Positions 53,417 to 62,222 of a DNA stretch of 64,000 nt are shown here, piece after piece. A program made the translations under genes and the position numbers. Numbering within the stretch: the first letter of the stretch is position 1; each line of letters opens with the position of its first letter. The notes under the pieces are model-generated. The model searched no databases, was not told the DNA's origin, and worked only from the letters and a program-made list of their open reading frames with translations. Location: positions 744,001 through 808,000 of the forward strand of contig NZ_MASW01000005.1 in assembly GCF_003202285.1 (NCBI RefSeq). Reading direction: 5' to 3'. Source of the stretch: Prauserella muralis (lineage in GTDB: Bacteria > Actinomycetota > Actinomycetes > Mycobacteriales > Pseudonocardiaceae).

Positions 53417-55621
53417 TCACCGGCGGTTCCCGGCGTCGGCGGGCGTCCTCGCGACGAGTCCGGTCAGCGCCTCCGGAAGGGGGCCCTGGTGCAGGACTCC
53501 CAGGCGCTGCGTGGCTCGGGTGAGGGCGACGTAGAGCTCGGCGGCGCCGCGCGGGCTCCGGGTGAGGATCCTCATCGGTTCCACGACCAGGACCGCGTCG
53601 AACTCCAGGCCCTTCGTCTGTGCGGGCGTCACCGCGCCCGGTGTCCCCGGCGGCCCGATCACGACGCTGGTGCCCTCACGCTCGGCCTCTTCCCGGACGA
53701 ACTCCTCGATGGCGGCGGGCAGCTCGTCCTCGGTGACCTGGCGGGACCAGGGCGGCACCCCACAGGAGCGGACCGACTCGGGCGGCTGCAGCCCGGGTGC
53801 GAACTCGGCGAGCACTCCGGCGGCGACGGCCATGATCTCCGCGGGCGTGCGGTAGTTCACCGACAGCGACCGGTAGAGCCAGCGCCCGGGCACGTAGGGC
53901 TCCAGCATCGCGGCCCACGAGGTCGCTCCGGCTGCCGACCGGCGCTGGGCGAGATCGCCGACCACCGTGAACGAGCGGCCGGGACAGCGCCGCATCAGCA
54001 CCCGCCAGTCCATGTCGGACAGCTCCTGGGCCTCGTCGACGACGATGTGCCGGTACGTCCAGCTCCGGTCCGCGGCGGCCCGCTCGGCCAGCGTCCGGGT
54101 GTCGCGCTCGACGAACCGCTCGGCCAGCGCCCCGGCGTGGAGCAGGTCGTCGGCGCGCACGAGGACGTCCTCGTCCATCTCCTCGTGATCCAGCCTCAGG
54201 AGGTCCAGCACTCCGGCGGCGTAGGACGCCTCGTCCCTGCGCTCCCGCTCGGCGGCCTGCTCGGCGGCCTTCTCCGCCACCGTGTCGCGGCCGAGCAGCT
54301 CGGCCAGCTCGTCGAGCAGCGGCACGTCCGACACCGTCCAGGCGGCGCCGTCCGCCCGCCACAGCCCCCGGTCGGCGCCGGCCGCCCGCAGCCGTTCGGG
54401 CGATTCGTACAGCTCGGCCAGCAGTGTCTCCGGCGTCAGGATGGGCCAGAGCTCGTCGAGCGCGGCGGCGAAGGTGTCGCTTCCCGCCAGCTCGGTGAGC
54501 AGCTCCGACCGCAGCTGCTCCCAGGCGTCGCGGTCGGCCCGGGTCAGCCAGCCCCGGCCGATCCGCGCGATCGCCCGCTCGGTGAGGACGTAGGTGACGA
54601 TCTCGGTGAACACCGCGCGGGCCTCGTTGTGCGGCAGACCGCTCGCCCGCGCCTCCTCGACGGCCCACTCCGCGGTCTCGGCGTCGATGCGCATCGTGAC
54701 GCCGCCCAGCGTGATCGGCAGCGGGTGCTCCGGCAGCCGTTGCCGGTCGGCGATCGCGGCCGCGAGCACGTCCAGAATCCGCAGCGAGCCCTTCGGCCGC
54801 GCCGCCTCCGGCTCGTCCTCGGCGGTGACGTGCAGGCCGGGCACGAGGTCACCGGGCGTCATGAACACCACGTCGGTCTCGCCCAGCGACGGCAGCACGC
54901 GGCCGATGTGGTGCAGGAACGCTGGGTTCGGCCCGACCACCAGCACCCCGTGGCGTTCCATCCGCTCGCGCTGGGTGTAGAGCAGGTAGGCGACGCGGTG
55001 CAGCGCCACCACGGTTTTGCCGGTGCCCGGACCGCCCTCGATCACCAGCACGCCCGGGTGGTCGAGCCGAATGATCTCGTCCTGCTCGGCCTGGATCGTG
55101 GCCACGATGTCGCGCATTCCGTCCCCGCGGGGCGCGTTGACCGCCGCGAGCAGGGCCGCATCCCCTCGCTCGTCGCCGGTCGGCCTGCCGAAGACCTCGT
55201 CGGTGAAGTCGACCAGGTGCCGCCCTGCCGAATGGAACTGGCGGCGCAGGCGCAGGTTCTCCGGGTTCGCTCCGGTGGCGGTGTAGAACGGCCGCGCCGC
55301 GGGCGCCCGCCAGTCGAGCAGCAGCGGCTCGTAGTCGTTCTCCTCGTCGGCGAGGCCGATGCGGCCGACGTAGCGGCGCTCGCCGGACAGGCTGTCCAGC
55401 CGGCCGAAGCACAGCCCGCTGTCGGCCACGTCCAGCCGCCTCATCTCCCTGGCCCGCGCGTGGACCTCGACGTCGCGTTGCACGGGCGTCTCGTCCTTGC
55501 TCCGCAACGCCGCGTCGTACTCCTCCTTCACCCGTGCGCGTTCGGCGTCGAGCCGCGCGTAGAGCCCGGCGACGTAGCGTCGCTCGGACCGCAGTTCCCC
55601 GTCGTACCCCTGAGTTGACAC
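53417..55621 (-). CDS. helR: HelD-family RNA polymerase-recycling ATPase HelR
   Basis: The product has 734 residues in the UvrD-like HelD group. An N-terminal coiled region (LRSERRYVAGLYARLDAERA, continuing with RVKEEYDAAL) comes first, then Walker A GGPGTGKTVVALHR, motif II VVDEAQELSDMD and a C-terminal helicase domain with TPAQTKGLEFDAVLVVEP and YVALTRA. HelR-type proteins free stalled RNA polymerase and displace rifamycins, giving resistance. The start is set at GTG 55621 behind GAGGGG; the open frame to 55708 is a leader. A rifamycin-associated element lies about 150 bp upstream, which supports HelR rather than a general HelD. Confidence 0.88.
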   Translation of the reverse strand: MSTQGYDGELRSERRYVAGLYARLDAERARVKEEYDAALRSKDETPVQRDVEVHARAREMRRLDVADSGLCFGRLDSLSGERRYVGRIGLADEENDYEPLLLDWRAPAARPFYTATGANPENLRLRRQFHSAGRHLVDFTDEVFGRPTGDERGDAALLAAVNAPRGDGMRDIVATIQAEQDEIIRLDHPGVLVIEGGPGTGKTVVALHRVAYLLYTQRERMERHGVLVVGPNPAFLHHIGRVLPSLGETDVVFMTPGDLVPGLHVTAEDEPEAARPKGSLRILDVLAAAIADRQRLPEHPLPITLGGVTMRIDAETAEWAVEEARASGLPHNEARAVFTEIVTYVLTERAIARIGRGWLTRADRDAWEQLRSELLTELAGSDTFAAALDELWPILTPETLLAELYESPERLRAAGADRGLWRADGAAWTVSDVPLLDELAELLGRDTVAEKAAEQAAERERRDEASYAAGVLDLLRLDHEEMDEDVLVRADDLLHAGALAERFVERDTRTLAERAAADRSWTYRHIVVDEAQELSDMDWRVLMRRCPGRSFTVVGDLAQRRSAAGATSWAAMLEPYVPGRWLYRSLSVNYRTPAEIMAVAAGVLAEFAPGLQPPESVRSCGVPPWSRQVTEDELPAAIEEFVREEAEREGTSVVIGPPGTPGAVTPAQTKGLEFDAVLVVEPMRILTRSPRGAAELYVALTRATQRLGVLHQGPLPEALTGLVARTPADAGNRR

Positions 55622-55717
55622 ATTCCCCTCGCAGCGCCTAAACTGAAATCGGATTCGGCGGTCGTTCATTCTTCTCGAATGGCACGCCGATTTTTTGTTG
55701 CCCGTCACGTGTCGATT

Positions 55718-55738
55718 CCCACGACTCCCTTTCGTGGG
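55718..55738 (-). promoter_or_regulatory. Leader hairpin upstream of helR
   Basis: CCCACGA (55718-55724) pairs with TCGTGGG (55732-55738) around 7 nt. It lies between the RAE and the helR start, so it would be in the leader RNA if transcription begins near the RAE. Confidence 0.45.
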
Positions 55739-55773
55739 TCTTCCCTTCGGCCGACCGATTCTGCGGCATCACC

Positions 55774-55793
55774 GGGGTCTTGCCGCAAGCCCC
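55774..55793. promoter_or_regulatory. Rifamycin-associated element (RAE)
   Basis: Read on the minus strand this is GGGGCTTGCGGCAAGACCCC, matching the inverted repeat found before rifamycin-inactivating and HelR genes in actinobacteria. Its inner TTGCGGCAA can supply a TTGC-type -35 on both strands: TTGCCG at 55780-55785 (plus) and TTGCGG at 55788-55783 (minus). Helicase gene helR lies leftward. Confidence 0.9.
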
Positions 55794-55808
55794 GGGGTGC
55801 GCTATAAG
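55780..55808 (+). promoter_or_regulatory. Rightward promoter overlapping the RAE
   Basis: TTGCCG (55780-55785), a 17-bp spacer and TATAAG (55803-55808) form a good sigma-A-type promoter. Transcription should begin near 55815, only a few bases before a strong intrinsic terminator. Confidence 0.55.
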
Positions 55809-55820
55809 TTGAGAGTGGGA

Positions 55821-55847
55821 GGGAGCGCGCGCTCCCCCTTTTTTTTT
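55821..55847 (+). terminator. Intrinsic terminator with nine T residues
   Basis: GGGAGCGC/GCGCTCCC (55821-55836) is a perfect self-complementary stem followed by CC and a run of nine T (55839-55847), a classic rightward Rho-independent terminator and rare in this GC-rich DNA. No rightward gene lies between it and the promoter at 55780-55808. Confidence 0.8.
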
Positions 55848-55942
55848 GTTTCTCGTCGCCGCAGGCTCCGCGGGGGCTCGTCAGAAATCCGTAAGGCCGG
55901 ATCCCGTTGTGCTCCGGTGCGCAGTGGACTTGCATCGAGCAC

Positions 55943-56770
55943 ATGGACGCAACGACCGCGGCACCCCGTGACGGCGCCCGCACCCTGCGCGGCTCCGTGC
56001 GGTGGCTGCCCGCCGTACTGCGCATCGGTGTCGCGTTCCTGTGGATCCAGAACGCCGCGTGGAAAGTGCCGCCGACCTTCGGGGAGGCGGGCGGCGGAGG
56101 CCTGTACCACTTCACCCGGTTCGCGGTCGACCGGCCGGTGTGGGGACCGTACGCGTGGCTCGTCGAGCACGTGGTCCTGCCGAACTTCACCTTCTTCGGC
56201 TGGGTCACGCTCCTGGTGGAGGCCGCGCTCGGCGCGTTCCTGCTCGTCGGCCTGTTCACCCGGTTCTGGGCCGTCGTCGGCCTGGGGCAGACCCTGGTGA
56301 TCACGCTGTCGGTGCTCAACGCGCCCCACGAGTGGCACTGGTCCTTCTACCTGATGTTCCTGGCCCACCTCGCCCTGCTGACCAGCGCGGCGGGCCACGC
56401 GTTCGGCGTCGACGGGGCTCTGGCCACCGGGCGGGCCGCCCGGGCCCCGCTGGCGCTGGGCATCGGTGCGCTGCTCTGCACCGTGTTCGCGCTGAGTCCC
56501 GGTTCGCACGGCCGTACCGACTTCGTGCAGCTCCAGGATGCGGGCCTGTACGTCGTGCTGGCCCTCGGAGCGCTCGCGGTGGTCGCCGGTGCGCTGCGGA
56601 GCAGGCTGCTCACCTTCGCCGCGGGTGCCGGGTTCGCGGGTGCGGCCGTGGTGCAACTGCTGCAGGCGGGCCGGGACACCAACTGGCTGGCGGGCAACGG
56701 CTCGACCGTCGCGCTGCTCGCCGGCTTCGGAGCCGGCCTGCTCGCGGTGGGCCTGGCGCGCCGCCGCTGA
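55943..56770 (+). CDS. DoxX-family membrane protein
   Basis: A 275-residue protein with several hydrophobic helices; LRIGVAFLWIQNAAWKVPPTFG is the opening DoxX segment and LVEAALGAFLLVGLFTRFWAVVGLGQ the next. DoxX proteins are quinone-linked or otherwise poorly understood membrane proteins; the name comes from the archaeal thiosulfate:quinone oxidoreductase, but most bacterial members lack that activity. The gene is the first of four rightward genes (spacing 32 bp, then overlaps). The start is ATG 55943; an in-frame start at 55907 is less likely. Confidence 0.8.
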   Translation: MDATTAAPRDGARTLRGSVRWLPAVLRIGVAFLWIQNAAWKVPPTFGEAGGGGLYHFTRFAVDRPVWGPYAWLVEHVVLPNFTFFGWVTLLVEAALGAFLLVGLFTRFWAVVGLGQTLVITLSVLNAPHEWHWSFYLMFLAHLALLTSAAGHAFGVDGALATGRAARAPLALGIGALLCTVFALSPGSHGRTDFVQLQDAGLYVVLALGALAVVAGALRSRLLTFAAGAGFAGAAVVQLLQAGRDTNWLAGNGSTVALLAGFGAGLLAVGLARRR

Positions 56771-56802
56771 CGACACACATCCGACCTGAAAGGACACTGC
56801 CG

Positions 56803-57933
56803 ATGGAGCTTGCCGAACGACTCGATCCCGTGCTCACGGTGGCCGCCAAGGCCGCGTCCGAGGTGGACTCCGAGGGGAGGTTCCCCGACGAGGCCGTGTC
56901 GGCGCTGCGCGACTCCGGGCTGCTCGGGCTCACCCTGCCCGCCGAGGCAGGCGGCCTCGGCGGCGGACCACACGACCTGGTCGAGGTCGTCACGGCGCTG
57001 GCGGGCGTGTGCGGCTCGACGGCGATGATCTATCTCATGCACGTCAGCGCCGCCATGCCGGTCGCCGCGGCGCCGCCACCGGGCCTGCCGACGCTGGTCG
57101 CCGACCTGGCGGCGGGCAAGGTGCTCGCGTCGCTGGCGTTCTCCGAGGCGGGCTCGCGCTCGCAGTTCTGGGCGCCGGTGTCGCGGGCCGAGCAGCACGG
57201 CGAGACGGTGCGCGTGCGCGCCCGCAAGAGCTTCGTCACCTCGGCAGGCCACGCCGACGTCTACGTCACCTCCACGCTGACGCCGGGCGCGGAGACGGTG
57301 GACGTGCTCGCGCTGCCCGCGAACGGTGCGGGGATGACCGTGTCCGGGCCGTGGCGCGGGCTCGGCCTGCGGGGCAACGCCTCCGCACCGATGGACCTCG
57401 ACACCGAGGTCCCCGCGGGCTACCGGCTGGGTGAGCGGGGCGGCGGGCTCGACCTGATGCTCAACACCGTGCTGCCGTGGTTCAACCTCGGCAACGCGGC
57501 GGTGTCGGCTGGGCTGGCGGGCGCGGCCGTGGACGCGGCCGTGCGGCACGCGAGCGCGGCGCGGTTCGAGCACCTCGGCGAGTCCCTCGCGGACCTGCCC
57601 ACCATCCGCGCGCAGCTGGCCAGGATGTCGATCGACCTCGCGAGCACGCGGGCCTACCTCGACCGGGCGGCGGACCGGCTCGCCGCGCCCGCCGAGGACA
57701 CGATGCTGCACGTCCTCGGCGTCAAGGCGGCCGCCAACGACGCCGCCCTGCGCATCACCGACTCGGCCATGCGGGTGTGCGGCGGCGCCGCGTTCGCCGA
57801 GCACCTGCGCATCGACCGCTACTTCCGCGACGCCCGCGCCGGCCACGTGATGGCACCCACCGCCGACGCACTGTACGACTTCTACGGCAAGGCACTCACC
57901 GGCCTGCCGCTGTTCGAAGGGAGCCGGTCGTGA
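56803..57933 (+). CDS. Acyl-CoA dehydrogenase-family flavoprotein
   Basis: The protein has 376 residues in the acyl-CoA dehydrogenase fold. LGLTLPAEAGGLGGG, GSTAMIYLMHVSAAM, LASLAFSEAGSRSQFW and the C-terminal VCGGAAFAEHLRIDRYFRDARAG segment are characteristic; the last region is where FAD-binding and the dimer contact lie. No clear catalytic glutamate can be assigned, so it may be a monooxygenase-type member (DszC/SfnB-like) rather than a true acyl-CoA dehydrogenase. GAAAGGA precedes ATG 56803. Its stop overlaps the start of the next gene. Confidence 0.83.
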   Translation: MELAERLDPVLTVAAKAASEVDSEGRFPDEAVSALRDSGLLGLTLPAEAGGLGGGPHDLVEVVTALAGVCGSTAMIYLMHVSAAMPVAAAPPPGLPTLVADLAAGKVLASLAFSEAGSRSQFWAPVSRAEQHGETVRVRARKSFVTSAGHADVYVTSTLTPGAETVDVLALPANGAGMTVSGPWRGLGLRGNASAPMDLDTEVPAGYRLGERGGGLDLMLNTVLPWFNLGNAAVSAGLAGAAVDAAVRHASAARFEHLGESLADLPTIRAQLARMSIDLASTRAYLDRAADRLAAPAEDTMLHVLGVKAAANDAALRITDSAMRVCGGAAFAEHLRIDRYFRDARAGHVMAPTADALYDFYGKALTGLPLFEGSRS

Positions 57934-58742
57934 CCAGGCCGCTGCTGGTGGGCGCCGTCGCCTACACACCGAACGTCGTGCCGATCTGGGAGGGCATGCG
58001 GGACTACTTCGCCGACGGTCCCGCCGAGATGGACTTCGTGCTGTTCTCCAACTACGGGCGGCAGGTCGAGGCACTCCTCGACGGTGCCATCGACATCGCG
58101 TGGAACACCAACCTCGCGTGGGTGCGCACCGTGCAGCGCACCGGAGGCGCGTGCCGGGCGCTGGCGATGCGCGACACCGACACGGTGTTCCGCACCGTGT
58201 TCGTGGCCCGCGCGGGCAGCGCGCTCGGCGGGCTGGAGAAGCTGCGCGGCAAGCGGCTGGCCCTGGGCTCGAAGGACTCCGCGCAGGCGGCGATCCTGCC
58301 CGTGTACTACCTGCGCCGCGCGGGGCTCGGCGAGGACGACGTGGAGCTGGTGCGGATCAACAGCGATGTCGGCAAGCACGGCGACACCGGCCGCAGCGAG
58401 CTGGACGCACTGCGCGCGGTGCTGGAGGACCGGGCCGACGCGGCGGCGATCGGCGGCAACACCTGGGACGCGATCGGCGCGGGCGAGCTGATGCCCGGCG
58501 GCTTCGAGGCGGTCTGGACCTCACCGCCGTACTCCCACTGCAACTTCACCGCGCTGCCGGCGCTGAGCGACGAGCGGGCCCGGCCGTGGGTCGAGCAGTT
58601 GCTGGCGATGGACTGGGACAACCCCGGGCACCGGCGCATCCTCGAACTGGAGGGACTGCGCCGGTGGGTGCCGCCGCAGCTGGACGGCTACGCGTCCCTG
58701 TTCGAGGCGGTTCGCGAGCAGGGGATCCCGGCGCGATGGTGA
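57930..58742 (+). CDS. PhnD-like periplasmic-binding-fold protein without signal peptide
   Basis: A 270-residue protein of the phosphate/phosphonate-binding (PhnD) type: VGAVAYTPNVVPIWEGMRDYF, DGAIDIAWNTNLAWV, LRGKRLALGSKDSAQAAILPVYYLRRAG in part, and ADAAAIGGNTWDAI. The strand and loop pattern is that of a two-lobed solute-binding protein, yet there is no signal peptide or lipobox and no transporter gene nearby. It starts with GTG 57930 in a 4-bp overlap with the dehydrogenase and overlaps the radical SAM gene by 7 bp. It may serve as a cytoplasmic ligand sensor or carrier. Confidence 0.78.
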   Translation: MTRPLLVGAVAYTPNVVPIWEGMRDYFADGPAEMDFVLFSNYGRQVEALLDGAIDIAWNTNLAWVRTVQRTGGACRALAMRDTDTVFRTVFVARAGSALGGLEKLRGKRLALGSKDSAQAAILPVYYLRRAGLGEDDVELVRINSDVGKHGDTGRSELDALRAVLEDRADAAAIGGNTWDAIGAGELMPGGFEAVWTSPPYSHCNFTALPALSDERARPWVEQLLAMDWDNPGHRRILELEGLRRWVPPQLDGYASLFEAVREQGIPARW

Positions 58743-59710
58743 GGATCCTGCTGGACCTCGTGGAGCGGGTCGGTGCGGTCGCCGCGGGCGCGAGCGTCAC
58801 CGTGCCGCTCGGCGACGCCGATCCGGGCATCGTCGCCGACTGGTGCGCGCGCACCGGCAACGAGCTCCTCGGCGTCTCCGGCGGTGTCGCCACCGTCCGG
58901 CGCGGGCGCAGGCCGGAGCCGCCCGAGCACCTGCTGCCCGGCACCCGCGTGTGGCTCTACACCAACTTCGACTGCAACCTGGCGTGCGACTACTGCTGCG
59001 TGCGCTCCTCGCCCCGCACGCCGCGCCGGGCGCTCGGCGCCGACCGGGTCGCCCGGCTGGCGCGGGAGGCTGCCGGAGCCGGGGCCGGCGAACTGCTGCT
59101 GACCGGGGGCGAGCCGTTCCTGCTGCCGGACATCGCCGACCTCGCCGCCTCCTGCACCGCGGTGCTGCCGACCACGCTGCTGACCAACGCGATGCTGCTG
59201 CGCGGCCGCAGGCTGGAGGCGCTGCGCCGCATGGACCGCGACCGGCTGGCCCTGCAGGTGAGCCTGGACTCGGCCACCCCGGACCAGCACGACCGGCATC
59301 GTGGCGCGGGCTCCTGGCAGCGGGCCGTCACCGGGATCCGCACGGCACTGGCCGAGGGCTTCCGGGTGCGCGTCGCCGCGACCCTGCCCGCGGGGCACGA
59401 CGGCGCGCTGGCGCCGTTCCACGCGTTCCTCGACGAGCTGGGCATCGCCCGCGAGGACCAGCTCGTGCGGACCCTCGCCCGGCGCGGCGTCGCCGAGGCC
59501 GGTGTGGAGCTCACCGTGGACTCGCTGATTCCGGAGATCACCGTCACCGCCGACGGCGTCTACTGGCATCCCGTCGCCGCCGACCACGACGACCAGCTGG
59601 TGACCACGGAGTTGTTCCCGCTGGCCGACGCGATCGCGCGGGTACGCCAGCGCTTCGCCGAGTACCGGGCCCGCGCCGACGAGGCCGCGCAGTGGTTCCC
59701 CTGCGCGTGA
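58736..59710 (+). CDS. Radical SAM enzyme with TusA/SirA-like N-terminal domain
   Basis: A 324-residue protein. Residues 1-60 look like the second half of a TusA/SirA-type domain (GDADPGIVADWCARTGNELLG). The radical SAM core follows, with the iron-sulfur motif CNLACDYCC (Cys80, Cys84, Cys87), the GGE motif in LLTGGEPFLLPDI and LQVSLDSATPDQHD. No SPASM or TWITCH cysteine cluster follows; one cysteine remains at the C-terminus (WFPCA). The substrate is unknown. It is the last gene of the four-gene set and overlaps the PhnD-like gene by 7 bp. Confidence 0.83.
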   Translation: MVRILLDLVERVGAVAAGASVTVPLGDADPGIVADWCARTGNELLGVSGGVATVRRGRRPEPPEHLLPGTRVWLYTNFDCNLACDYCCVRSSPRTPRRALGADRVARLAREAAGAGAGELLLTGGEPFLLPDIADLAASCTAVLPTTLLTNAMLLRGRRLEALRRMDRDRLALQVSLDSATPDQHDRHRGAGSWQRAVTGIRTALAEGFRVRVAATLPAGHDGALAPFHAFLDELGIAREDQLVRTLARRGVAEAGVELTVDSLIPEITVTADGVYWHPVAADHDDQLVTTELFPLADAIARVRQRFAEYRARADEAAQWFPCA

Positions 59711-59725
59711 GGCGCGGCCCCGGAC

Positions 59726-60778
59726 TCAGGCGCCCACCGCGGGCATCACCTTGTCGTGGACCAGCCTCAGCTGCTCGGCCATGCTCAGCACACCGGGCAG
59801 GTCCATGCCGGAGAACGCCTTCACCAGCGCGGAGTCGGTGATCGCGAGGATCATGTGGTTCACGCCGCTCGGCGCGATCTCGCGGTTAATCTTGTCGGCG
59901 CACTCCTGCGGGGTGCCCGCGATGGAGAGTTTCTCGGCCAGCTCGGGCGGGGTCAGCTCATAGGCCCGCTTCAGATCGCCCGCCCCGACCGCGGCGATGA
60001 TGTCCTCCAGCGACTCCGGCGGCACGTCGTTGCGCTGCAGCTGTTCGGCGGGCATCGAGGAGGCGTAGAGGCCCACCATGGCGCGGGCGGCCTGCTTGGC
60101 GGCCTCGCCGTCCTCGCCCGTCGCGAACACCACCCAGGCACCGATGTCCAGCGAACGCCAGTCCCGGCCCGCCCGCTCGGCGCCGATCCTGACGTTCTCC
60201 ACGACGTAGTCGTAGGCCTTCCTCGTGTAGCTCAGGGCGTGGTGCACGCCGTCGGAGAGCTCGCCGGCGGCCTGGAACGACTTGGGCCCACGCATCGCCC
60301 CGAGCTTGAGCGGCAGCCGGTCCTGCACCGGGCGCGCGAAGCTGAACAGGCCCGAGTAGGTGTAGAACTCGCCCTCGAACGTGATGGCTCCGTCATCCAG
60401 GAAGGTGCGCATCACCTGATGCGCCTCCTTGACCCTGGACAGCGGTTTCGTCGTCGTCCAGTCGATGCCGTACTGGGCGAGCAGGCCGAAGTTGCCGCTG
60501 GAGATGACGCACTCGGCGCGGCCGCCGGTGAGCTCGTCGAGCGTGGCGGCGGCCTGGCAGATCAGCGTCGGCTCCCGCAGCGCGATCGGTGACAGGCTCG
60601 GACCGAACCGGATGTTCGTCGTCTTGTCCGCGGCCGCCGCGAACAGCAGCCACATGTCCTTGTGCCAGGTCTCGTCCGCCGCATAGGCGGCGTAGTAGCC
60701 GAGCTCGTCGGCCAGTGTGATCGACTCGATGCTCTCGGCGAGTGGATAGTCGGGAAGCATGACGTAGCTGAATCTCAT
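59726..60778 (-). CDS. LLM-class F420/flavin-dependent oxidoreductase
   Basis: The protein has 350 residues and belongs to the luciferase-like superfamily near the methylene-tetrahydromethanopterin reductase group: FSYVMLPDYPLAESIESITLADELG in part, RFGPSLSPIALREPTLI, LDELTGGRAECVISSGNFGLLAQYG and LPLKLGAMRGPKSFQAAGELSDGVHHA in part. It is convergent with the radical SAM gene (15 bp) and lies 19 bp behind the aldehyde dehydrogenase stop, so it ends a three-gene permease/dehydrogenase/LLM unit. Substrate unknown. Confidence 0.83.
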   Translation of the reverse strand: MRFSYVMLPDYPLAESIESITLADELGYYAAYAADETWHKDMWLLFAAAADKTTNIRFGPSLSPIALREPTLICQAAATLDELTGGRAECVISSGNFGLLAQYGIDWTTTKPLSRVKEAHQVMRTFLDDGAITFEGEFYTYSGLFSFARPVQDRLPLKLGAMRGPKSFQAAGELSDGVHHALSYTRKAYDYVVENVRIGAERAGRDWRSLDIGAWVVFATGEDGEAAKQAARAMVGLYASSMPAEQLQRNDVPPESLEDIIAAVGAGDLKRAYELTPPELAEKLSIAGTPQECADKINREIAPSGVNHMILAITDSALVKAFSGMDLPGVLSMAEQLRLVHDKVMPAVGA

Positions 60779-60797
60779 GGTGGCGCACCTCTCACGT

Positions 60798-62222
60798 TCA
60801 ACTGTCCAGGCTGGACATCACGTGCTTGACCCGGGTGTAGTCCTCCAGCCCGTACAGGGACAGGTCCTTGCCGTAGCCGGAGTGCTTGAACCCGCCGTGC
60901 GGCATCTCCGCCACGAGCGGGATGTGGGTGTTGATCCAGACACAGCCGAAGTCCAGCCGCCTGGACATCCGCATGGCGCGCCCGTGGTCCCGGGTCCAGA
61001 CCGACGACGCCAGGCCGTACTCCACCCCGTTCGCCCAGCGCACCGCTTCGTCCTCGTCGGAGAACCGCTGCACGGTGATCACCGGACCGAAGATCTCCTG
61101 CTGGATCGCCTCGTCGTCCTGCCGGAGACCGGAGACGACCGTGGGTGCGTAGAAGAACCCGCGGTCGCCGACACGGGAGCCGCCCGCGCGCACCGACGCG
61201 TGGCCGGGAAGGCGGTCGACGAAACCGGCGACTCTCGCGAGCTGGCCCGCGTTGTTCACCGGCCCGTACGCCGCGTCGTCTCCCGTGCCGGTCGAGGTGG
61301 ACCTGGCCTGCTCGGTCAGCGCGTCGAGGAAGTCGTCGTGCACCCGCGGCCCGGCGAGCACCCGGGTGGCCGCCGTGCAGTCCTGGCCCGCGTTGAAGTA
61401 CCCGGCCTCGGCGATCGCCGCCGAGGCGGCCTCGACGTCGGCGTCGTCGAACACCACGACCGGTGCCTTCCCTCCGAGCTCCAGGTGCACGCGCTTGAGG
61501 TCGGAGGCGGCGGCCTGCGCCACCTCCCTTCCGGCCCGCACGCTTCCGGTGATCGACACCAGATCCGGCTCGGGGTCGGCCACGAGTGCGCGTCCCGTCT
61601 CCCGGTCACCGCAGAGCACGTTGAACACGCCGGGCGGCAGGAACTCCGCCATGATCTCGGCCATCAGGATCGTGGACACCGGTGTCGTGTCGGACGGCTT
61701 CAGCACGACGGTGTTGCCCGCGGCCAGCGCGGGCGCGAACTTCCAGATGGCCATGAGCATCGGGTAGTTCCACGGCGTCACCTGCGCGCAGACGCCGATC
61801 GGTTCACGGCGGATCCAGGACGTCAGCCCGCTCATGTACTCCGCACTCGCGCGCCCCTCGAGGCAGCGCGCCGCGCCCGCGAAGAACCGCAGATGGTCCA
61901 GCACCATCGGCAGTTCCTCGGAGCGCGTCAGCGCCTGCGGTTTGCCCGTGTTCTCGCACTCCGCCGCGAGCAGGTCGCCGGCGCGCCGCTCGAACGCGTC
62001 GGCGATGCGGTTGAGCGCGAGCTGGCGTTCGGCGGGCGTGGTGTCCCGCCACTCCTCGAACGCCGCGCGTGCCGCGCGCGTGGCCTGCCGCACGTCCTCC
62101 GGCCCGGACACCGGTGCCTCGGCGAACGGCTCGCCGGTGGCCGGGTCGATCACGGGTGCGGTGCGCCCGTCCGCGGCGTCGACGAGCTTGCCGCCCACGA
62201 AGTTGCGCAGTACCCGCGTCAT
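60798..62222 (-). CDS. Aldehyde dehydrogenase, 4-aminobutyraldehyde/betaine-aldehyde type
   Basis: A 474-residue aldehyde dehydrogenase. [19 protein letters not shown] holds the general-base glutamate and [15 protein letters not shown] the catalytic cysteine; the sequence style ([36 protein letters not shown] in part) fits gamma-aminobutyraldehyde dehydrogenases used in putrescine breakdown. It starts 4 bp inside the permease gene, which would import the amine or amino acid, so the two are coupled. Confidence 0.85.
   Translation of the reverse strand: MTRVLRNFVGGKLVDAADGRTAPVIDPATGEPFAEAPVSGPEDVRQATRAARAAFEEWRDTTPAERQLALNRIADAFERRAGDLLAAECENTGKPQALTRSEELPMVLDHLRFFAGAARCLEGRASAEYMSGLTSWIRREPIGVCAQVTPWNYPMLMAIWKFAPALAAGNTVVLKPSDTTPVSTILMAEIMAEFLPPGVFNVLCGDRETGRALVADPEPDLVSITGSVRAGREVAQAAASDLKRVHLELGGKAPVVVFDDADVEAASAAIAEAGYFNAGQDCTAATRVLAGPRVHDDFLDALTEQARSTSTGTGDDAAYGPVNNAGQLARVAGFVDRLPGHASVRAGGSRVGDRGFFYAPTVVSGLRQDDEAIQQEIFGPVITVQRFSDEDEAVRWANGVEYGLASSVWTRDHGRAMRMSRRLDFGCVWINTHIPLVAEMPHGGFKHSGYGKDLSLYGLEDYTRVKHVMSSLDS

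Noticed and set aside
58736-59710. Mycofactocin radical SAM enzyme MftC
   Set aside because: It lacks a C-terminal SPASM cysteine cluster and no MftA peptide or other mft genes are adjacent.
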